NCBI GenBank assembly: GCA_030750465.1 | Contig: JASMHZ010000015.1 | Location: 1 to 32,322, forward strand | From: Candidatus Peribacteraceae bacterium | Lineage (GTDB): Bacteria > Patescibacteriota > Gracilibacteria > Peribacterales > Peribacteraceae | Reading direction: 5' to 3' | DNA length: 32,322 bases | Shown here: positions 23,084 through 30,977 of the stretch, in pieces | Layout of the letters: every line of letters begins with the position of its first letter | Numbering within the stretch: the first letter of the stretch is position 1 | Notes under the pieces: model-generated | Seen by the model: the letters and a program-made list of their open reading frames with translations, nothing else | Told to the model about the DNA's origin: nothing | The model's database searches: none | Program-made: the position numbers and the translations under genes

Positions 23084-23793
23084 ATGTAGCCTTCGATGTG
23101 AATATCTTTCTTGTCTAACCCCCATTCCTCAAGGCATATTTTTTTGACATCAGTTGTCATTGCAGGGTTTCCGCAAATGTAGAATTGCTTTTCTTTAAAG
23201 TCAGGAATCGTTGGAATCACTTGTTGAACTCGCCCTGTTAGTCCTTCCCACTCAGGTGGTGGATCCGTATATGAAAGATGAAAATTAAAGTTAGAGTATT
23301 TCTCTTCAAAGGCTTTTAGCTCCTCTACCCAAAAACTACTGTTCTCGTTGTAAGTGCACCAGACCAAATCAATATTCCTGGACTCGCCATTGGTCAGAAT
23401 TGATCTGACCTGTGATATAAAAGGGGCAAGACCTACTCCGGTTCCAACAAACAAGTAATCCTTGGGGTTATCAGGATTCAAAGAGAAGTTCCCCATGGGT
23501 CCCTGCATCTCAACATCCGTCCCCTCAGTTAGCATCGAGTAAAACCATTTGCCTGCTCTGCCCTCCGGAACTATCCGAACAATAAACATAAGTTCGTCTT
23601 CATCCGGCGTGGAAGCTATCGAATATGCACGGGGCTGAAAGTCTTCGGGATTATCGATGTCTGGTACTTGAAAAAGTATGAATTGACCGGGTTTAAAATC
23701 AAAACCTCTTGGACGTGTGAACTTGAGCTCATGAATATCTTTTTTTAGCATCATGTTCTGCCTGCAGGTGACTGTGTATGAGGGTGTTGGCAT
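23080..23793 (-). CDS. Ferredoxin-NADP reductase-like FAD/NAD(P)-binding oxidoreductase
   Basis: 237 residues with the two domains of the FNR superfamily. The FAD part has FKPGQFILF and RAYSIAS (55-61); the nucleotide-binding part has FVGTGVGLAPF (115-125) and the C-terminal ICGNPAM (206-212). Such enzymes move electrons between NAD(P)H and a one-electron carrier. There is no C-terminal cysteine cluster, so it is not a PyrK-type iron-sulfur subunit although it faces carA. No partner ferredoxin gene is in view. It lies seven bases downstream of purN on the same strand and is probably cotranscribed with it. Confidence 0.88.
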   Translation of the reverse strand: MPTPSYTVTCRQNMMLKKDIHELKFTRPRGFDFKPGQFILFQVPDIDNPEDFQPRAYSIASTPDEDELMFIVRIVPEGRAGKWFYSMLTEGTDVEMQGPMGNFSLNPDNPKDYLFVGTGVGLAPFISQVRSILTNGESRNIDLVWCTYNENSSFWVEELKAFEEKYSNFNFHLSYTDPPPEWEGLTGRVQQVIPTIPDFKEKQFYICGNPAMTTDVKKICLEEWGLDKKDIHIEGYI

Positions 23794-23800
23794 GGGGTGT

Positions 23801-24400
23801 TTATTTAAGCTTAGCAGGTATAGGTAATTTGATCTCTCCAGTTTCTATCATTTGCAGAGTCTTGGGATACCACTCTTTTTCCAGATCTTGAATGCGGGGC
23901 TTGAGGGAATCTACAGTATCATCGAGATTAATAGAACAATTTTTTTGAACAAGGATTGGCCCTGTATCAACACCTTCATCAATGATATGGATTGTCATTC
24001 CGGTCTCTTTATCATCGGCACCCAAAGCATCTTCGATACCATGAGCTCCCGGATGCTTGGGAAGAAGAGCAGGATGAACATTTACAATTCTTCCTTCCCA
24101 ATTTTGAACAAACCAGGGGTTTAAAATAAACATCCATCCAAGGGTGGCAATAACATCCACTTCACCCATCTCATTTATAGCTTCGTTCAATCTCCAATCA
24201 TATTCTTCCCGTGGTTCTCCTTTGATTCTCCCAACTACTTTGATCGGTAAATTAGCTTTCTTAGCTTTCTCGACAGCTCCACGATCTTCACGATCAACAA
24301 CCAATCCTAAACAGTTAGCAGTCAGCGAACCGTCAGCCAGTCTGTCTATCACTGCTTGGAATGTGGTGCCGCGAGATGAAGATAGGACGATGAAGTTCAT
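23801..24400 (-). CDS. purN: Phosphoribosylglycinamide formyltransferase
   Basis: 199 residues from ATG 24400, normal for PurN. The catalytic triad is visible: Asn107 and His109 in VNVHPALLPKHPGAH, and Asp145 in DEGVDTGPIL, nearly the same numbering as the E. coli enzyme. It transfers the formyl group from 10-formyl-tetrahydrofolate to glycinamide ribonucleotide in purine synthesis. The usual N-terminal GSGSN loop reads SSSRGTT here. An upstream in-frame ATG (24415) would add five residues, but its codons 2-3 form a TACAAT box six bases before ATG 24400, so the shorter form is chosen. Other purine genes are not in the window. Confidence 0.92.
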   Translation of the reverse strand: MNFIVLSSSRGTTFQAVIDRLADGSLTANCLGLVVDREDRGAVEKAKKANLPIKVVGRIKGEPREEYDWRLNEAINEMGEVDVIATLGWMFILNPWFVQNWEGRIVNVHPALLPKHPGAHGIEDALGADDKETGMTIHIIDEGVDTGPILVQKNCSINLDDTVDSLKPRIQDLEKEWYPKTLQMIETGEIKLPIPAKLK

Positions 24401-24406
24401 GTCAAT

Positions 24407-24412
24407 ATTGTA
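24407..24412 (-). promoter_or_regulatory. -10 box of purN
   Basis: The minus strand reads TACAAT six bases before ATG 24400, again implying leaderless transcription. No -35 is evident; the position beside a word hairpin means the promoter region includes that repeat. Confidence 0.45.
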
Positions 24413-24420
24413 CATTAAGG

Positions 24421-24508
24421 AACCAGAGGAAACAGAAGAAACAGAGGAAACAGAAGAAGGATAGTAAGATCCTCTGAAACCTCTGTTTATTCTGACTCTT
24501 CTGTTTCT
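24421..24508. repeat. GAAACAGA-word hairpin abutting the cofE-like stop
   Basis: The left arm (about 24424-24460) repeats GAAACAGAGGAAACAGAAGA-type words. The right arm (about 24470-24508) carries the complement and ends exactly at the TAA stop (24509-24511) of the minus-strand ligase gene. It is the third member of the same word family in this window. Confidence 0.75.
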
Positions 24509-25273
24509 TTATAATATCCCGGCAAACAGATCATCCTCTGGATCGAGCCCCGATACCCACCCCTCAAAGCATGTAAATGCAATATTGTGATCTCTGATTA
24601 TTGCTGCAGGAGTGGACTCATCTGCATTTCCCATGATCATATTTGCAGCGGTTGCGAGCTGATCAGCTCTGGCCTCCTGTGTCATCTTTAATTCTTTTCC
24701 GAACAAATCTTTCTCTCCAATATGGCTGAAGAGAGGGTCAATTCCGCTAACAACTAGAGCCATTGCAGACACTCCAATTCTTCTAGGTCTGCAGCAAGAG
24801 TCAGTTAGGATTACTGCAATCTTCTTTCCTGTTATTGCCTGAACCTCCTTCCTTAGCTTTTGCACTGATTCAACAGGATCTTGCGGCCATCCAATAGCGT
24901 ATCCATCTTCAATATTAGACTGATCTAAACCGGCGTTTGGTGCGAGTATTATTCCATCTTCAAATCCATCGGGTTTAAGTTGCGTAAGCATTGCATGCGG
25001 GCAGTCCCCCAGAACTTTCCCATTCAAGCGTTCAACTTCATTAAGCACCGCCTGGCGGAACTGAGGAGTCTTGCCGCATTTGTCTGACCATTTTTTACCA
25101 TCTTCAGAAACTTGCACCTTGTTCAGATCAATAGCTGCGCCTTCTACGGTTGCAACTGCTTTGGATGAAACTGACAGAATGTCTCCATCTTCAAAGTCAG
25201 CATTCTGCATCAGTATTTCTACAAGGTCAGATCCATTCTTCAATAGTGGTGTTTTAATAGGGATTATATTCAT
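24509..25273 (-). CDS. cofE: F420-0:gamma-glutamyl ligase-like protein
   Basis: 254 residues from ATG 25273, about the length of CofE. Family features include the N-terminal IIPIKTPLLKNGSDLVEIL, SVSSKAVATVEGA, APNAGLDQSNIEDG, the metal/nucleotide-binding IAVILTDSCCRPRRIGVS and MTQEARADQLATAANMIMG. CofE adds glutamate to coenzyme F420-0. No other F420 gene (cofC, cofD, fbiC) is in view, so the substrate here may differ; CofE-like proteins also occur where F420 is not expected. It begins two bases after the stop of the upstream orphan, forming an operon. The family is secure; the F420 role is not. Confidence 0.85.
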   Translation of the reverse strand: MNIIPIKTPLLKNGSDLVEILMQNADFEDGDILSVSSKAVATVEGAAIDLNKVQVSEDGKKWSDKCGKTPQFRQAVLNEVERLNGKVLGDCPHAMLTQLKPDGFEDGIILAPNAGLDQSNIEDGYAIGWPQDPVESVQKLRKEVQAITGKKIAVILTDSCCRPRRIGVSAMALVVSGIDPLFSHIGEKDLFGKELKMTQEARADQLATAANMIMGNADESTPAAIIRDHNIAFTCFEGWVSGLDPEDDLFAGIL

Positions 25274-25275
25274 AG

Positions 25276-25779
25276 TTACCAAAGTTTAACTGGTCCTTCT
25301 TGTACAAGCACTACTTCATTTTCTACTAAGCCTGATTCCATATCAACTTTCGTCAGAGAAACCTTAACAGTTACTTTCGAAGGGTTATGTATTATCAGGG
25401 AACTTGGAAATTTGGGTAATTCGAAAAGAATTGAAGCACCGGCAGGCATATGCCACCGCTTGAATCCAAGCGATGCGGTTTCGAATGTCACATCCTTTAT
25501 AGATGCATTGCGCACTTCTTTCCGAATCCAATCGCTGGGCAATGACAATAGAATCTCTTCCGCTCCGCTCTGTTCTATCTCGAGAAGTCCTTTGCCCTTC
25601 ATCTCGCTTGCTTCAATTGATACTGATAAAGGTTCATTATGCTCAATCCCAATTTCAACAGGATTTTCTATCCGCTGCTTTGGTACTACCTGAGCTCGCT
25701 GAAAGCTGGATGCTCCAAATATTGCAATGGATGCACTCAGGACTAGAAGCGCATAGATGTGCTGGGATGGACGAGGCAT
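25276..25779 (-). CDS. Hypothetical membrane-anchored protein
   Basis: A 167-residue protein with an N-terminal signal or anchor helix (about 8-26). The remainder is beta-rich and polar, like an Ig-like or beta-sandwich fold (alternating stretches such as SVSIEASEMKGKGLLEIE and SLIIHNPSKVTVKVSL). It precedes the cofE-like gene by two bases and has a weak TAATAT box six bases before its ATG. It likely faces the outside of the membrane. No family recognised. Confidence 0.65.
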   Translation of the reverse strand: MPRPSQHIYALLVLSASIAIFGASSFQRAQVVPKQRIENPVEIGIEHNEPLSVSIEASEMKGKGLLEIEQSGAEEILLSLPSDWIRKEVRNASIKDVTFETASLGFKRWHMPAGASILFELPKFPSSLIIHNPSKVTVKVSLTKVDMESGLVENEVVLVQEGPVKLW

Positions 25780-25853
25780 GTCTGCATATTACTACTGATC
25801 ACCAAATAAATGTATTGTTTACTTAACTTATCTGGATATTTCTCTTTTGTTTT

Positions 25854-25882
25854 TTGTCTTAAAAGGCTTGAAGTGGTATAAT
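25854..25882 (+). promoter_or_regulatory. Promoter of the zinc-ribbon/lipoprotein operon
   Basis: TTGTCT (25854-25859), 17 bp, then TATAAT (25877-25882) with TGG before it, so both -35 and extended -10 are present. ATG 25891 is eight bases past the -10. This is the most complete leaderless-type promoter in the window. Confidence 0.7.
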
Positions 25883-25890
25883 AGAAAGAC

Positions 25891-26265
25891 ATGGAGATCG
25901 ACCCCCACACACTCCAGCAAATTCTTCAGCGCATATATCAACAGATGCGTTGCCCACAATGCGGAAGCAGGGTGCCGGTTGATTTTTCGTCGGTTCAAGT
26001 TGTTGCAGATGATGCGATGTTGCTTCAGCTCAAGTGCGATGGGTGTGGATCTTACATTGTGCTCCATGCTTCGGTTGCAGGTTCAGGCAAAGATATTGCC
26101 GAGGTAGAAGAAGTTGCAACTGCCAATATTTCCTCCAAGTTAAACATTGCAACTGATGAGGTAAAGATGGTTACCGAAGCTTTGAAAGAATCTGATGGTT
26201 CTTTCGGAAAGTTGTTTGAAAAATATAATGTTGGCAAAGATAACAACGAATCAACCTCAGAATAA
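25891..26265 (+). CDS. Zinc-ribbon protein
   Basis: A 124-residue protein. An N-terminal zinc ribbon is formed by CPQCG (21-25) and CDGCG (50-54). The rest is acidic and helical (AEVEEVATANISSKLNIAT and onward), ending in a Ser/Glu-rich tail. Zinc ribbons commonly bind nucleic acid or protein partners. It shares an operon with the lipoprotein that starts three bases downstream. No specific family recognised. Confidence 0.75.
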   Translation: MEIDPHTLQQILQRIYQQMRCPQCGSRVPVDFSSVQVVADDAMLLQLKCDGCGSYIVLHASVAGSGKDIAEVEEVATANISSKLNIATDEVKMVTEALKESDGSFGKLFEKYNVGKDNNESTSE

Positions 26266-26268
26266 GTT

Positions 26269-26589
26269 ATGCGAGAACGCCGCTTCTGCACGGGCTCAGC
26301 CTTTCTCCTTGTACTGATGCTTGTAGGAGTGCTTTTGGTTGGTTGTGATTCTGTAGAAGAGAGACAGAAAAAGGCGGCTAATTTATTGCAGGGCTTGGAA
26401 CAAACAGCCTCGGGTGTTGTAACGGAAACTGTGGGGCAAATTAAAAACGTTGTTGATTCCGGCAAGTCGGTTGTTGGAACAGTTCAGGAAGGAGTTGCCG
26501 ATGTTAAGCGTCGGGTTGACGCTGTTGAAGCGGGCGTAAAAAAGATCCAGGAAGGAAAAGAGCTTATTAATGAGGGGTTGGGAGATTAG
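26269..26589 (+). CDS. Small lipoprotein with helical, amphipathic body
   Basis: 106 residues. The signal peptide (residues 1-25, hydrophobic core FLLVLMLVGVLL) ends in the lipobox LVGC, with Cys26 as the lipidated residue. The mature part is a long amphipathic helix with heptad-like Val spacing (VTETVGQIKNVVDSGKSVVG and beyond). It would be tethered to the outer face of the membrane. The gene is cotranscribed with the zinc-ribbon gene. Function unknown. Confidence 0.75.
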   Translation: MRERRFCTGSAFLLVLMLVGVLLVGCDSVEERQKKAANLLQGLEQTASGVVTETVGQIKNVVDSGKSVVGTVQEGVADVKRRVDAVEAGVKKIQEGKELINEGLGD

Positions 26590-26797
26590 CCATTATTTCC
26601 TTGCACTCCCTCCAAATTTAAGTAGAATTTACGGGAAATCACCGAAGTTTCTCCACTGATTCAGACGATCAGCCAGGGGGAGCTGCGGTTTTTTATAAGT
26701 TAATTCGTTACTTCGTTAATTCGTCGCAAAGCGATACCTAACGAATTAACGAGTAAACGAAATAACGAAATCTTCTATTCTTCCCAAGTCAATTCTC
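26590..26797. other. Gap upstream of rpoC with an AATTCGTTA-word hairpin
   Basis: A weak CAGC/GCTG stem followed by GCGGTTTTTT (around 26679-26697) may end the lipoprotein operon. Then 26700-26724 (ATTCGTTA-type words) pairs imperfectly with 26741-26768; the inner 12 bases ACGAATTAACGA (26741-26752) match exactly. The loop contains CGCAAAGCG. The rpoC start codon is 29 bases beyond. No clear rpoC promoter is visible. Confidence 0.55.
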
Positions 26798-29700
26798 ATG
26801 CCACCTTCAAGGCCCCCTGCCGCTGCTACAGATTCCTTTGATGCAGTAGCACTATCAATCGCTAGTCCAGAAGATGTAATCGCCTGGTCTCGCGGTGAGA
26901 TTACCAAGCCCGAAACTGTTAACTATCGAACTCAGCGTGCGGAGCCCGATGGGCTTTTCTGTGAGCGTATATTTGGACCGACAAAGAACTTCCAATGTTT
27001 TTGCGGTAAGTATAAGGGGGTTCGATATTCGGGAGTTATTTGTGAGAAGTGCGGAGTGGAAGTAACACGCTCGATTGTCAGACGAGAAAGAACAGGACAC
27101 ATAAACTTAGCTGTTCCTGTAACTCACATCTGGTTCCTTAGAAGTTCACCGTCAAGAATAGGTTTACTTTTGGATCTTCCAATAAAGACGCTGGAACAAA
27201 TTGTGTATTTCGCTGCTTACATTGTTATCGCGGTTGATGAAGATTCAAAAGCTGAGTCCGAAAAGGAAATTAACTCTTCTATGGAAACCAGAAAGGGGCA
27301 GTTCAAAAGGGATTTCGATGAAGCAAAAAAACAATTGCAGGATAGTAAAGCAACAAGAGAGCAGCTGGACGCGTTGGATAAAGAGATGGCGGAAAAATTG
27401 GAGACACTTAAAAGCAATCATTTAGAAGCTATCACAGATTTGAAAGATCTAAGTATTGGATCTGTTCTTTCCGAACTTAAATTCAGAGAAATGAACATGA
27501 AGTTTGGACATGTGTTTAGAGCTGGTACAGGAGCGGAGTCGCTGGAAGAGATTATTACGAATATAGATCTAGATAAGATGCTCGAATACCTTCAGCAAGA
27601 ACGACAGCAAAGTAGTGGTCAAAAACTTAAAAAAATTATGAAGAGAATAAAGCTTTGTAGTTCACTTATGAAGGCACAAATCAAGCCGCAGTGGATGATC
27701 CTCAAGCGGCTCCTGGTAATTCCACCGGACCTTCGTCCTATGGTTCAGCTTGATGGAGGAAGATTCGCTGCATCTGACCTCAATGATCTTTATCGAAGAG
27801 TAATCAACAGAAACAATCGTCTTAAGAAACTAATGAGTATTGGAGCTCCAGAGGTTATTTGCAGAAATGAAAAACGAATGCTTCAGGAAGCAGTGGATAC
27901 GTTGCTCAATAACTCAGCGCGAGCGGGTAAGACATTATTCACGGCAGGCGACAGAAGAAAATTAAGAAGCCTTTCCGATATGCTTAAAGGAAAACAGGGG
28001 CGCTTCCGACAGAACCTCCTTGGAAAGCGTGTGGACTATTCCGGAAGAAGCGTAATTGTTGTTGGCCCGAAACTTGATCTTAATCAATGCGGTATTCCAA
28101 AAGAAATGGCAATGAAATTGTTCAAGCCGTTCGTAATTGGCCAGATTATCCGTGACGAACTTGCTCATAATGTAAAAGGAGCTGAACGATTGGTTCAGGA
28201 TAGTGGTAAAGAGGTTTGGGACATTCTGGAAAATGTTATTAAGGATAAATATGTATTGCTTAACAGAGCACCAACTCTTCACCGTTTGGGTATTCAAGCA
28301 TTTATGCCAAAACTTATTGAGGGTCTTGCCATTAGGATTCACCCACTTGTGTGTGCCGCCTTCAACGCGGACTTTGATGGTGACCAAATGGCTGTGCATG
28401 TGCCTCTTTCAGAGAAAGCTCAAGATGAAGCTCGCAGTCTTATGTCTTCAGCAACAAATATTCTTAAGCCCTCAGCCGGTGATCCAGTTGTCAATCCATC
28501 CCAAGACATGGTGTTGGGCTGTTATTTTCTAACCAGGATTCATGAAGGAAAGAAAGGAGAGGGAATGATTTTTGGAACAAAAGAGGAGGCTTTTATTGCC
28601 CATGAACAGGGAGTGGTTAATCTGCAAGCGAAAATAAAAATCAGATTAGATATCGAAGAAGGCGTTAGTGAAATTGTTGAAACATCTGTGGGCCGTTTGT
28701 ATTTCGACGAGGTAGTTCCCAAAGAGCTGGGCTTTATAAATTATACTCAGACCAAAAAGACGCTTTCCAACCTTGTCAGAAAAGCGTTGGATACTTCAGG
28801 GCGAAAAGAAACAATTGCTTTTGCCGATAGAATTAAAGACATTGGGTTCGAGTACGCGACTCTTTCCGGAGTATCTATTTCTACGGAAGACATGCTAGTC
28901 CCCGATGAGCGAGATAAATTAAAGGATGAGGCTAACGAAAAAATTCGTCTTATCAATAACTATTATTGGAAAGGACTTATAACTGCTGACGAGAGATATA
29001 GCCACGCAATTCAAATTTGGTCAAAAGCAAAAAATGATATTTCTGTAAAGATGATTGAAGAGTTCAGAAAATATGATGAAAACAATATTACATACGTCAT
29101 CGACTCTGGTGCTCGTGGAAACTGGGGTCAGGTGACACAGCTTTCGGGAATGAAAGGATTGGTTGCGAATCCTTCCGGTCGTACAATCGAACTTCCAATT
29201 CAGTCTAATCTACTTGAAGGTTTCTCTGTGCTCGAGTATTTCATTGCGACTCATGGAGGAAGAAAGGGAAAATCAGACACTGCTCTAAAAACTGCAGAAG
29301 CTGGATACCTTACTAGGCGTTTGGTCGATGCAGTTCAAGATATTCTTATTCGAGAAGAAGACTGCGGATCGAAAGATGCACATACTGTCACCAGGGAAGA
29401 GTCAGATGAAATTGGTGAAAAATTTGAAGCCAGAATATTTGGTCGTACACTAGCGAGTGATCTTTCTATTAATGGAAAAACGATTGCAAAAAGAAATGAT
29501 GAGATTGATGATGCTTTGTTGGAACAAATCGTAGAACGCAAGGTTGCAGAGGTGGATGTAAGATCAGTTATGACATGCCAAACCAGAAAAGGAATTTGCG
29601 TTAGATGTTATGGAAGAGATTTGGGAGACAATGGAACTGTTTGGGTAGGCACTCCTGTTGGAATAATTGCTGCTCAATCAATTGGAGAACCAGGAACACA

Positions 29701-30763
29701 GCTAACTATGCGAACGTTCCACATGGGAGGTGTTGCGGAGGGAGCGGATATTACTCAGGGTCTTACTCGTGTAGAGGAACTATTCGAAGCGCGTTCCCCC
29801 AAGACTCCTGCTGTACTTTCTGATATAACTGGAATTGTCAAGGTTGCTCATCCGGGAGGGCGAACAATGGTTCAAGTTATCGCATCGGAGAATGGTATGG
29901 ATACATATAGAATTCCTGCTGGGTTTGAAGTCAAAGTCAAAAAAGGCCTGAAGGTAAAAGAGAGGACAGTGCTTGCCAAGTCTTCGATGGATAAAAGTAC
30001 TGTAAAAGCTATTGTTGCAGGCAAAGTAATAGAAACCGAAGATGGAGTTATTCAAGTTAGACACGCGGAAATACAGGAGCGTACATATGAGTTTGGTCCA
30101 CGTGAGTCCCTCCTTATTAAGAATGGAGACATGGTGGAGGTCGGTCAGCCCATCAACTTGGGGCACTTTAACTTGCAGGAATTGCTTGAAAAGAAAGGAA
30201 TTTACGAAGTTCAGCGCTACATTATAAAGGAGGTTCAGCATATTTACGCTTCGCAGGGACAAACTATTAATGACAAGCATTTGGAAATCATTGTACGAAA
30301 AATGTTTTCCAAGGTTCGTATCATCGACTCGGGAGCAACATCGTTCCTGCCAGGCGAAACAGCCGACGTTGGAGACGTAAACTATGAGAATAGGCATCTG
30401 ACCAAGGCCCAGAAAAAAGCCACCTATGAGCACCTTCTGCTAGGAATTACGCGTGCAGCGCTCGCAACGGATTCGTGGCTTGCGGGTGCATCCTTCCAGG
30501 AGACCATCAGGGTTCTGGTTGAGGCTGCCACTACAAGAAGGGTCGATACTCTCCAGGGTCTAAAGGAAAACGTGATAATCGGGCGCTTGATCCCAACCGG
30601 AGAAGTGTACAGAAAACGGTTTGTAGGAGGTGAATTCGGCGATGAAGAGGAAAAGGAAGAGGGTGAAGGTGAGGAAGAATCTAACCTGAGCTCTAAACCC
30701 GAACCTGCTTCGGCGGAGCTCAGCACAAGCTCACCTGCACTTGCGCCAGAAATAGAATCATAA
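26798..30763 (+). CDS. rpoC: DNA-directed RNA polymerase subunit beta-prime
   Basis: 1321 residues. The N-terminal zinc site has Cys67, Cys69, Cys82 and Cys85 (CFCGKYKGVRYSGVICEKC). The catalytic loop FNADFDGDQMAVHVPLS has Asp525, Asp527 and Asp529, which hold the active-site magnesium. The second zinc site includes CQTRKGICVRC, and the trigger-loop region has QSIGEPGTQLTMRTFHMGG. Segments RGNWGQVTQLSGMKGLV and GRLIPTG are also typical. It is the largest polymerase subunit. Unusually, rpoB is not directly upstream; a lipoprotein operon and a hairpin gap are. The last ~42 residues are a Glu/Gly-rich tail ending in ELSTSSP-type sequence that shares a 17-base repeat with the 433-residue protein. 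Confidence 0.98.
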   Translation: MPPSRPPAAATDSFDAVALSIASPEDVIAWSRGEITKPETVNYRTQRAEPDGLFCERIFGPTKNFQCFCGKYKGVRYSGVICEKCGVEVTRSIVRRERTGHINLAVPVTHIWFLRSSPSRIGLLLDLPIKTLEQIVYFAAYIVIAVDEDSKAESEKEINSSMETRKGQFKRDFDEAKKQLQDSKATREQLDALDKEMAEKLETLKSNHLEAITDLKDLSIGSVLSELKFREMNMKFGHVFRAGTGAESLEEIITNIDLDKMLEYLQQERQQSSGQKLKKIMKRIKLCSSLMKAQIKPQWMILKRLLVIPPDLRPMVQLDGGRFAASDLNDLYRRVINRNNRLKKLMSIGAPEVICRNEKRMLQEAVDTLLNNSARAGKTLFTAGDRRKLRSLSDMLKGKQGRFRQNLLGKRVDYSGRSVIVVGPKLDLNQCGIPKEMAMKLFKPFVIGQIIRDELAHNVKGAERLVQDSGKEVWDILENVIKDKYVLLNRAPTLHRLGIQAFMPKLIEGLAIRIHPLVCAAFNADFDGDQMAVHVPLSEKAQDEARSLMSSATNILKPSAGDPVVNPSQDMVLGCYFLTRIHEGKKGEGMIFGTKEEAFIAHEQGVVNLQAKIKIRLDIEEGVSEIVETSVGRLYFDEVVPKELGFINYTQTKKTLSNLVRKALDTSGRKETIAFADRIKDIGFEYATLSGVSISTEDMLVPDERDKLKDEANEKIRLINNYYWKGLITADERYSHAIQIWSKAKNDISVKMIEEFRKYDENNITYVIDSGARGNWGQVTQLSGMKGLVANPSGRTIELPIQSNLLEGFSVLEYFIATHGGRKGKSDTALKTAEAGYLTRRLVDAVQDILIREEDCGSKDAHTVTREESDEIGEKFEARIFGRTLASDLSINGKTIAKRNDEIDDALLEQIVERKVAEVDVRSVMTCQTRKGICVRCYGRDLGDNGTVWVGTPVGIIAAQSIGEPGTQLTMRTFHMGGVAEGADITQGLTRVEELFEARSPKTPAVLSDITGIVKVAHPGGRTMVQVIASENGMDTYRIPAGFEVKVKKGLKVKERTVLAKSSMDKSTVKAIVAGKVIETEDGVIQVRHAEIQERTYEFGPRESLLIKNGDMVEVGQPINLGHFNLQELLEKKGIYEVQRYIIKEVQHIYASQGQTINDKHLEIIVRKMFSKVRIIDSGATSFLPGETADVGDVNYENRHLTKAQKKATYEHLLLGITRAALATDSWLAGASFQETIRVLVEAATTRRVDTLQGLKENVIIGRLIPTGEVYRKRFVGGEFGDEEEKEEGEGEEESNLSSKPEPASAELSTSSPALAPEIES
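30716..30732 (+). repeat. REP-like 17-mer, copy 2 (in rpoC tail)
   Basis: GAGCTCAGCACAAGCTC, identical to the minus-strand copy at 8610-8594 and preceded by CTTCGGCG in place of CTTCGACT. It lies in the last 50 bases of rpoC and encodes ELSTSS. Confidence 0.75.
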
Positions 30764-30871
30764 TTTCTGCTCAAAACGCCCGAGAAGTCATATATTTACT
30801 AGTTGATAAGATACTCAAAATACGCTAATATATACGTGTAGTTTTTATTTATACAAACACATAATATACAT

Positions 30872-30955
30872 ATGAAATATACAAATTACTCACTGGGTGA
30901 ATCCAGATACTGCTATGGACTTTTCCGTCATATGAATATTATTACTCCTGAATAA
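30872..30955 (+). CDS. 27-residue micro-ORF carrying the GExRYC motif
   Basis: A short frame, ATG to TAA, encoding 27 residues. It starts MKYTNYSLGESRYC and continues YGLF. The 316-residue protein downstream starts MENTQYSFDSGEHRLC, so the two share T4, Y6, S7 and the GE-x-R-[LY]-C pattern. The 617-residue orphan has AERRLCHGLF. The match to longer proteins elsewhere in the window argues that this is a real peptide or a leader/remnant. A TAATAT box lies five bases before the ATG. It lies in a different frame from the next gene, with stop codons between. Confidence 0.45.
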   Translation: MKYTNYSLGESRYCYGLFRHMNIITPE

Positions 30956-30977
30956 AATTAATTTCTAATACACTTAT

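Noticed and set aside
23080-23793. PyrK-type electron-transfer subunit next to carA
   Set aside because: The C-terminal cysteine cluster for the iron-sulfur centre is missing, and no pyrD is adjacent.
26269-26310. ERRFC in the lipoprotein start as another copy of the AERRL motif
   Set aside because: It lies in the basic part of a signal peptide, where Arg is expected, and the following residues do not match the other copies.
87-26768. CRISPR array
   Set aside because: Repeats are short imperfect words or inverted arms without regular spacers, and no cas genes are present.
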